From Sva-07 sp041685755 (GTDB taxonomy: Bacteria; Actinomycetota; Acidimicrobiia; Acidimicrobiales; Ilumatobacteraceae), in the NCBI GenBank assembly GCA_041685755.1, contig JAWLFC010000003.1:7977-71976 (forward strand): a stretch of 64,000 bases of DNA, read 5' to 3'. Below, piece after piece: positions 58,832-64,000 of the stretch (its first letter is position 1; each line of letters starts with the position of its first letter). The position numbers were made by a program, and so were the translations under genes. The notes under the pieces are model-generated. The model worked only from the letters and a program-made list of their open reading frames with translations, was not told the origin of the DNA and did no database searches.

Positions 58832-59749
58832 TCAGCGACCGAGAGCGCTCAGCACCGGAGCGAAGTCGTCGAGTTCGCGTACGGCGAAGTAGTTGAACCC
58901 CCAGCGCTCGTTGCACGCCATCATGTGCTCGACGATCTCGTCGACCGTGCCCACGAGCAGATAGGGCGTCTCGCGAGCGTCGTCGATCGTCAGACCATCG
59001 ACGCGTTCGCAGATCCTCTCCAGCGCCGCCTCGCGGTCATCGGTGATCTGCACCACCTGGACCAGCGCGTTGAACTCGAGGTCGTCGAACCGATCACCCG
59101 CCCCGTCGCGCACCTGCTCGATCTGCTCGTCGAGCCGGGCGCTGCGCCAGTCGACGTCGTGGCGGTGCCCGTCATCGTGCGTTCGCCCGAGGCCCTGGAA
59201 CCCGACGATGTCGGCGTGTGCGCCGGCATGTCGGAGCAGCGAAGCGCCGTTGCCGCCGACGAGGATCGGCAGGCGATCCTGCTGCGGCCGCTCGATGCGG
59301 GCGCGATCGAGCCGGTAGTGCTCGCCGATGTGGTCGACCAGGTCGCCGTCGAGCAGCCGCCGGATGATCTCGACGCTCTCGGCCAGCCGCTGCTTGCGAA
59401 CGGCGGCGGCCGATTGCTCGATCCCCGTGGCTGCATACTCCTGGGGTGTGTGCCCGGCGCCGAGGCCGAGCTCGACCCGGCCACCCGAGAGGACGTCGAG
59501 CGAGGCGACCTCCCAGGCCGACTGAACGGGGTTGCGCATGTCGTTGTTCAGCACCAGCGTGCCGAGACGTACCGTGGTCGTCGCTGCAGCGATCGCTGCC
59601 AGTGTCGGCAGCGGTGCGGTCCCGGAACCGACGTGATCGGCGGCGAGCACGATGTCGAAGCCGAGTTGCTCGGCCCGGCGCCCCGCGTCGATCGGCGAGC
59701 CGTCCACACGAGCGGACAGCTGATGGCCGAGTCGCAACGGACGGGTCAC
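58832..59749 (-). CDS. LLM-class F420-dependent oxidoreductase
   Basis: 305 residues, luciferase-like TIM barrel. RAEQLGFDIVLAADHVGSGT, VRLGTLVLNNDMRNPVQSAW, EVASLDVLSGGRVELGLGAG and RLPILVGGNGASLLRHAGAH are the typical blocks; FQGLGRTHDD follows as in the F420-dependent actinobacterial subgroup rather than FMN monooxygenases. It transfers hydride from F420H2 to, or from, an unknown substrate. The GTG start at 59749 gives MTRPLRLGHQLSAR directly before the first strand. Confidence 0.87.
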   Translation of the reverse strand: MTRPLRLGHQLSARVDGSPIDAGRRAEQLGFDIVLAADHVGSGTAPLPTLAAIAAATTTVRLGTLVLNNDMRNPVQSAWEVASLDVLSGGRVELGLGAGHTPQEYAATGIEQSAAAVRKQRLAESVEIIRRLLDGDLVDHIGEHYRLDRARIERPQQDRLPILVGGNGASLLRHAGAHADIVGFQGLGRTHDDGHRHDVDWRSARLDEQIEQVRDGAGDRFDDLEFNALVQVVQITDDREAALERICERVDGLTIDDARETPYLLVGTVDEIVEHMMACNERWGFNYFAVRELDDFAPVLSALGR

Positions 59750-59822
59750 GGCGCCAGGCTAGGTGCCTGCACTGCGTACTCGCCGAGACAGCCACCGGCC
59801 CACGACAGCCGGGCGGAACCCC

Positions 59823-60566
59823 TCAGTCGATGTCCTGGTTGGCGAGTCGCCAGGCGGCGACGGCCAGCGCGGCGACCGACACCAGCAGCGGCACGACCAC
59901 GCCGGCGATCAACGAGAAGTCGGCGAGGTCGAGGTCGGCGCCGGTGCGGTCGACGAGGATCGACCGGGTGTAGGCGCGCATGGCGAACCGGGCGACCCCC
60001 GGCCCGGCCTGGGCGATGAAGCCCTCGAAGATCAGGATGTAGCCGAGGCCCCAGACGATGAAGCGCTTCAGCCACACGCCGAACAACGTGAACAGGCTCG
60101 TGTACACCACCAGACCGACGACGTTGGCCAGGATCGTGCCGGCCACGATGCCGTTGCCGGCACCGGTCAACACCGCCGCCAGGACGATCGGCACCAGCGT
60201 GATCGGAGCCGCCAGTGTTCCGGCGGCCAACGCGGCACCGACGACGATCGGCCACCGATCCATCGGCCGCAGCCAGAGGTACACCAGCGTCTTGTCGTCG
60301 CGCAGGTCGCCGATCGCGGCGCCGCCGAACACGAGCGCCACCACCGGCAGCACGAGCCCGAGGCCGACCGCCGAGATCAGCTGCACCGCGTCGGCGAGCG
60401 ACGCATCGCCGGTGCCGAGGGCGAACCCGGCGATCGGCGCGATCGACGCCAGGAGCCCGAGCCCGATGATCCGTCCCCGGCTCGTCAGCTGGCGCAGCAC
60501 GATCCGGTACGTCAACGACAACGCCTCCGACGGGGCGACGCGCCGGCCCGCCGCGGTGTCGGTCAT
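59823..60566 (-). CDS. ABC-2 type permease (second pair)
   Basis: 247 residues with six TM helices and no large outer domain. LSLTYRIVLRQLTSRGRIIG leads into TM1; DDKTLVYLWLRPMDRWPIVV is the coupling region. Last gene of the four-gene ABC cassette; overlaps the ATPase start by 4 nt. Substrate unknown. Confidence 0.85.
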   Translation of the reverse strand: MTDTAAGRRVAPSEALSLTYRIVLRQLTSRGRIIGLGLLASIAPIAGFALGTGDASLADAVQLISAVGLGLVLPVVALVFGGAAIGDLRDDKTLVYLWLRPMDRWPIVVGAALAAGTLAAPITLVPIVLAAVLTGAGNGIVAGTILANVVGLVVYTSLFTLFGVWLKRFIVWGLGYILIFEGFIAQAGPGVARFAMRAYTRSILVDRTGADLDLADFSLIAGVVVPLLVSVAALAVAAWRLANQDID

Positions 60567-61567
60567 CGTCCCTCCACCAGATAACGGAACACCGACTCGA
60601 GGTCGTCGTCGAGCGGGATGACCTCGGTCAGCCGCACCCCGGCCTCGACGCTCAGCGGCGCCAACTCCCGTCCGAGCGCATCGATGTCGAGGGTGTCGAC
60701 GAGGACGCTGCGGTCGTCGAGCGACAGGCCGCTCACGAGGCCGCGGTCGACGAGCAGTGTCGCCAGCCGGCGGGGGTCCGACGCGCCGATGCGGATTCGG
60801 TGGGCGCGGTCGTCCATCAGCTCGCGCAGGTCGCGGTAGTCGCCGCGCGCCACGAGGCGGCCCTGGGCGATCACGAGCACTCGCGAGCCGATGCGTGCGA
60901 CCTCGTCGAGCACGTGGCTCGACACGAGCACACAGCGCCCCTCGTCGCCGAGTCGGTGGAAGAGCGCGATCATGTGACGGCGTTGCACCGGGTCGAGGCC
61001 GGTGAGCGGTTCGTCGAGGATCAGCACCTCCGGGTCGTTGACGAGGGCGGCGGCGACCTTGACGCGCTGGCGCATGCCCTTGGAGAACTGTCCCACCGGC
61101 TTGGCGCCCACGTCGGCCAGCTCGACCGTGGCGAGCGCCGAGGCAGCCGCGCGCTGCGGATCGTCGACGCCGTGCGTCCGAGCAGCGAACTCGAGGAACT
61201 CCGAGGCGCTGAGATGGTCGAACAGCGCGTCCTGCTGGGGGACGAGCGCCACCCGGCCCCGCACGTCGAGATCGGTCCGAGGGTTCTCGCCGAGCACCTC
61301 GACGGTGCCGCGTGACGGCGGCGTCAACCCGCAGAGCATCCGGAACAGCGTCGACTTGCCGGCACCGTTCGGGCCGAGCAGGGCGGTCACCCCACCGTCG
61401 ATGGCGAAGCTGACGTCGCTCACGGCGACGACCGAGCCGAAGTACTTCGACACGTCGTTGACGGCGATCATGCCCCGCATCGGCACGCGCGCCGCGACCG
61501 CCGGCGCCGGCGGATCGGAGGGCGGCGGCAGCGGAGCTGACACCGACGGTGGCGGCAACTGGCTCAT
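60563..61567 (-). CDS. ABC transporter ATP-binding protein (second pair)
   Basis: 334 residues. A Pro-rich N-terminal extension (about 1-28) precedes Walker A ALLGPNGAGKSTLFRML, signature FSKGMRQRVKVAAAL, Walker B VLILDEPLTGLDPVQ and SSHVLDEVARI. The signature Ser-Lys-Gly-Met deviates from SGG, as in several bacitracin/gliding-type exporters. ATG 61567 overlaps the upstream permease stop (ATGA). Confidence 0.9.
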   Translation of the reverse strand: MSQLPPPSVSAPLPPPSDPPAPAVAARVPMRGMIAVNDVSKYFGSVVAVSDVSFAIDGGVTALLGPNGAGKSTLFRMLCGLTPPSRGTVEVLGENPRTDLDVRGRVALVPQQDALFDHLSASEFLEFAARTHGVDDPQRAAASALATVELADVGAKPVGQFSKGMRQRVKVAAALVNDPEVLILDEPLTGLDPVQRRHMIALFHRLGDEGRCVLVSSHVLDEVARIGSRVLVIAQGRLVARGDYRDLRELMDDRAHRIRIGASDPRRLATLLVDRGLVSGLSLDDRSVLVDTLDIDALGRELAPLSVEAGVRLTEVIPLDDDLESVFRYLVEGR

Positions 61568-62445
61568 CGGGCGATCACCAGCTTCGAGTACCGCCACCAC
61601 ACGATGGCGATGCCCCCGAGTGTCCAGCCCAGGTTGCCGGCGACGACCGCCCACGTCGCCACCTCGGGCACGCTGCCCTCCTGCCCGAAGATCCGGAAGA
61701 CCAACTCGAACGGCATCAGCGAGATGTTCAGCAACCAGACGAACGACGGCGCGTCGGCGCCCTCGACCAGAGCGCCCGTGAGGATCGGCGTGATGAAGAT
61801 CAGCAGCACGATCCCGATCGCGGCGAACGCCCGCCGGTCGGTGAGGCTCGAAGCCGCCATCGACACCGCGGCATAGGCAGCCGAGATCGCCAGGCCCGAC
61901 GCGACGATCCGCAGCAGCGTCGTGAGCCATCCACCGAGGCCGTCCGGGCCGACGCCCTCCACCGTGTAGCCGATCAGCATCAGGAGTGGTGGGCCGAGTG
62001 TGACGAGCCCCAGGGTGACGGCGACCGCGACGGCCTTGGCCGTCAGATACGTCGTGCGGTTGAGCGGCGTCGACAGGTACATCGCCAACATCCCGTTGCG
62101 GCGATCGGACACGAGGACCTCGGGGGCCACCGCCGCCGTGAACAGGACGATGGCGAGGATGATGAAGCCGTAGTAGCCCGGGTAGTCGGCGACCTCGTTC
62201 GGGTCGAGCAGGTCGCCGGGGATCAGCACGGCGATGCCGACGAAGACGATCGCCGGCACGTAGGCGATCGCCACGGCGATCACCGGGAACACCTTGCTGC
62301 GGGCCCGGCGGCCGAGCCCGAGCGTGGCGCGAATGCTCTCCCAGCTGACGCTGCGGATCGCGCCGGGCACGCCCGAACGACGGCCCTCGTAGCGCTGGAA
62401 GCCACGTGCGACGATCTGGGCGTCGCCCCGGCCCGGGTTGCTCAT
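61564..62445 (-). CDS. ABC-2 type permease (first pair)
   Basis: 293 residues with six or seven TM helices. VFPVIAVAIAYVPAIVFVGI is TM1, VSDRRNGMLAMYLSTPLNRT the conserved coupling segment. ATG 62445 overlaps the stop of the first ATPase gene by 4 nt. Confidence 0.87.
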   Translation of the reverse strand: MSNPGRGDAQIVARGFQRYEGRRSGVPGAIRSVSWESIRATLGLGRRARSKVFPVIAVAIAYVPAIVFVGIAVLIPGDLLDPNEVADYPGYYGFIILAIVLFTAAVAPEVLVSDRRNGMLAMYLSTPLNRTTYLTAKAVAVAVTLGLVTLGPPLLMLIGYTVEGVGPDGLGGWLTTLLRIVASGLAISAAYAAVSMAASSLTDRRAFAAIGIVLLIFITPILTGALVEGADAPSFVWLLNISLMPFELVFRIFGQEGSVPEVATWAVVAGNLGWTLGGIAIVWWRYSKLVIAR

Positions 62446-63392
62446 CGGGTGACCTCGGCAGCGTCGGAGAACAGGTCGTCGAGCGTTCGGCGGTGCTGGC
62501 CGAGGCGCCGCAGCCGAGCGCCGGCCCGTGCGATGCTGGCGGCGGCGAGATCGAACAGTTCGTCGTCGGGCCGACCACCGACCGACAGCACGGTCCCGGA
62601 TCGTCGCACGCCGACCCCCGCCGCCACGAGCAGCGCAACGACGTCGTCGATCGAGGTCGGCCGATCGGGCAGCTCGACCAGCTCGATCTCGATCCCGCCG
62701 GAGGCTCCGGACAACTCGGCCATCGTGCCCTGGGCGACGACGCGACCGGCATCGAGCGCGACGACGTGGTCGCACACCCGCTCGACCTCCTCGAGTACGT
62801 GCGAGGAGAGCATGACGTCGATGCCGAAGCTCCGGTTGACCTGGACGATGATCGACAGCATCTCGTCGCGCTGGACCGGATCGAGGCCGTCGGTGGGTTC
62901 GTCGAGCACGATGAAACGCGGGTCGGCGGCGATCGCCTGGGCGAGCTTCACCCGCTGGCGCTGACCCGTCGACATCGTGCCGAGCGCCCGGAAGCGCTCC
63001 TCGCCCAGCCCGACGAGGTACAGCGAGTCGCTGGCGCGGCTGCGCGCCTCGTCGCGCGGCAATCCCTTCACCTCCGCGAGGTGCCGGACGTAGTCGTAGG
63101 CCTGCAGGTCGTCGGGGAACACGTTGCGTTCGGGGCCGTAGCCGATCATCGCCCGCAGCTCCGGCCCGTGCGTCGCCGGCGAACGTCCGAGCACCGAGAT
63201 CGACCCGGCGGTCGGCGTGAGCAACCCGAGTGTCAGCGAGATCAGCGTCGTCTTGCCGGCACCGTTGGCGCCGACCAGGCCGGTGACGCCGCTCGGGATG
63301 ACGACATCGAGCTGATCGAGCGCCCGCGTCGACGGGAACTGCATGACGAGGCCGTGCGTCTCGATGATCGGGGTCTCGATGATCGCCGACAC
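62442..63392 (-). CDS. ABC transporter ATP-binding protein (first pair)
   Basis: 316 residues from GTG 63392. Walker A is GLVGANGAGKTTLISL, signature MSTGQRQRVKLAQAI, Walker B FIVLDEPTDGLDPVQ, H-loop SSHVLEEVERV. MSTGQ replaces LSGGQ. First gene of the four-gene cassette (ATPase, permease, ATPase, permease) that likely makes one heteromeric exporter or two. The frame is open to 63479, but that start would lie within the repeat-rich operator region. Confidence 0.88.
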   Translation of the reverse strand: MSAIIETPIIETHGLVMQFPSTRALDQLDVVIPSGVTGLVGANGAGKTTLISLTLGLLTPTAGSISVLGRSPATHGPELRAMIGYGPERNVFPDDLQAYDYVRHLAEVKGLPRDEARSRASDSLYLVGLGEERFRALGTMSTGQRQRVKLAQAIAADPRFIVLDEPTDGLDPVQRDEMLSIIVQVNRSFGIDVMLSSHVLEEVERVCDHVVALDAGRVVAQGTMAELSGASGGIEIELVELPDRPTSIDDVVALLVAAGVGVRRSGTVLSVGGRPDDELFDLAAASIARAGARLRRLGQHRRTLDDLFSDAAEVTR

Positions 63393-63430
63393 GCCGCTGA
63401 GTCTCGCAGGTGAACGAGAAGGCTCCTCGC

Positions 63431-63478
63431 CACCGGATGTCACACCGGATGTCACACGGTGCCGGGTCCGATGTGACA
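63431..63478 (+). promoter_or_regulatory. Repeat cluster between the ABC cassette and the phytanoyl-CoA dioxygenase gene
   Basis: CACCGGATGTCA occurs twice in direct tandem (63431-63442, 63443-63454). TGTCACA (63450-63456) and TGTGACA (63472-63478) form an inverted repeat with 15 bases between. The cluster lies in the 104-bp divergent spacer, 19-66 bp before ATG 63497. It is a candidate operator; the binding protein is unknown. Confidence 0.5.
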
Positions 63479-63496
63479 CTTCGATACGTTCGGGCC

Positions 63497-64000
63497 ATGA
63501 CCCTCACCCACCTGCCGGCGGACGCGCCGGTCGAGGAGATCGAGGCGATCCTCCGACGCGACGGCGCACTCGTGATCGACGACCTCGCAGACTCCGAACT
63601 CATCGACCGGATCAACACCGAGATGGCGCCGTGGGTCGAGGCGACGCCACCCGGGAGCGACGACTTCTCCGGGCGGAACACGAGACGCACCGGCGCGCTG
63701 ATCGCCCGTTCGCCGGCGAGCCGTGAGCTGATCCAGCACCCGACGATCCTGGGCGTCACCGGGAAGCTGCTCGACCGGGCACAGAGTTACCAGCTGCACC
63801 TCACCCAGATGATCTCGATCGGGCCGGACTCTCCCGGCCAGTCGATCCACCGCGATCAGTGGGCCTTCGACTTCTTCGAGTTCCCGAGCGACCACCACGT
63901 GCAGTGCAACACGATCTGGGCGATGACCGACTTCACCGAGGCCAACGGCGCCACCCGGCTGATGCCCGGCAGCCAGGACCTGCCGAACAGCTTCGAGCAC
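63497..64000 (+). CDS. Phytanoyl-CoA dioxygenase (PhyH)-family protein, 3' part missing
   Basis: 168 residues present, running off the right edge in frame. LRRDGALVIDDLADSELIDR is the PhyH N-terminal strand, and SIHRDQWAFDFFEF holds the first two Fe(II) ligands (His-x-Asp). ANGATRLMPGSQDLPNS is the conserved core leading to the distal His, probably just past the edge. These are Fe(II)/2-oxoglutarate oxygenases that hydroxylate CoA esters, secondary metabolites or ectoine. The substrate is not visible. ATG 63497 begins after GATACGTT, a weak -10. Confidence 0.85.
   Translation, partial: MTLTHLPADAPVEEIEAILRRDGALVIDDLADSELIDRINTEMAPWVEATPPGSDDFSGRNTRRTGALIARSPASRELIQHPTILGVTGKLLDRAQSYQLHLTQMISIGPDSPGQSIHRDQWAFDFFEFPSDHHVQCNTIWAMTDFTEANGATRLMPGSQDLPNSFEH

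Noticed and set aside
1..64000. Insertion sequences, prophage, toxin-antitoxin or restriction genes
   Set aside because: No transposase, integrase, capsid, nuclease or methylase motif was found in any frame; gene order and codon style are uniform.

Overview
The window is about 64 kb of very GC-rich, gene-dense DNA with many 4-nt stop/start overlaps and frequent GTG starts. The gene set includes an F420-type LLM oxidoreductase, leaderless-looking promoters, a fused CydDC, a CtpE-like P-type ATPase and a CgArsR-type repressor. This points to a free-living actinobacterium. The Acidimicrobiia (Ilumatobacter-like marine lineages) are my best guess, by inference only. I see no insertion sequence, phage, CRISPR array or rRNA.

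Layout. Positions 1-5 kb hold an omega-amidase/aminotransferase pair, a membrane diguanylate cyclase, a LysM/lytic-transglycosylase-like protein and three tRNAs (Arg-ACG, Ser-GCT, Ser-TGA). Positions 5.1-7.7 kb hold a glycine-betaine-type N-methyltransferase behind phosphoglycerate mutase gpmI. Positions 7.8-13.8 kb are an arsenic-resistance island: arsI, arsR, an arsR-arsC fusion, arsC, an arsenic-associated GAPDH, arsJ, acr3 and a small unknown Cys-Cys protein. Positions 14-21.4 kb hold a P450, an ABC-2 exporter, a P-type ATPase and a class V aminotransferase.

Positions 21.4-28.8 kb are a ten-gene operon for an Mrp/Mbh-like cation/proton antiporter, with subunits in the order known from archaeal Mbh plus two extra antiporter-type subunits and a 64-aa membrane protein. 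Positions 29-36.8 kb hold a secreted M23 peptidase, a DHOD-like flavoprotein overlapping pyruvate:ferredoxin oxidoreductase (nifJ), and a CPA1 antiporter. Positions 36.9-43 kb are the cytochrome bd operon cydA-cydB-cydDC. Positions 43-44.7 kb hold an MscS channel, two tiny acidic lipoproteins and a leaderless winged-helix regulator. Positions 44.8-50.7 kb are a second, canonical seven-gene Mrp operon (mnhABCDEFG), divergent from a sigma-70-family gene with a clear leaderless promoter.

Positions 51.7-59.7 kb carry assorted metabolism: HAD, D-2-hydroxyacid dehydrogenase, HemL-like aminotransferase, nitronate monooxygenase, SDR, geranylgeranyl-reductase-like flavoprotein, VOC protein and LLM oxidoreductase. 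Positions 59.8-63.4 kb are a four-gene double ABC-2 cassette, divergent from a truncated phytanoyl-CoA dioxygenase gene at the right edge.

How it fits together. Two Mrp-type complexes, a CPA1 antiporter, an MscS channel and a possible betaine methyltransferase suggest strong investment in sodium, pH and osmotic balance, as in a saline habitat. NifJ and cytochrome bd suggest capacity for low oxygen. The arsenic island combines reduction, efflux, arsenate capture as an arsenylated glycolytic ester, and C-As bond cleavage. Three small families of intergenic hairpin repeats are scattered between the genes; one of them supplies the stop codons of two genes.
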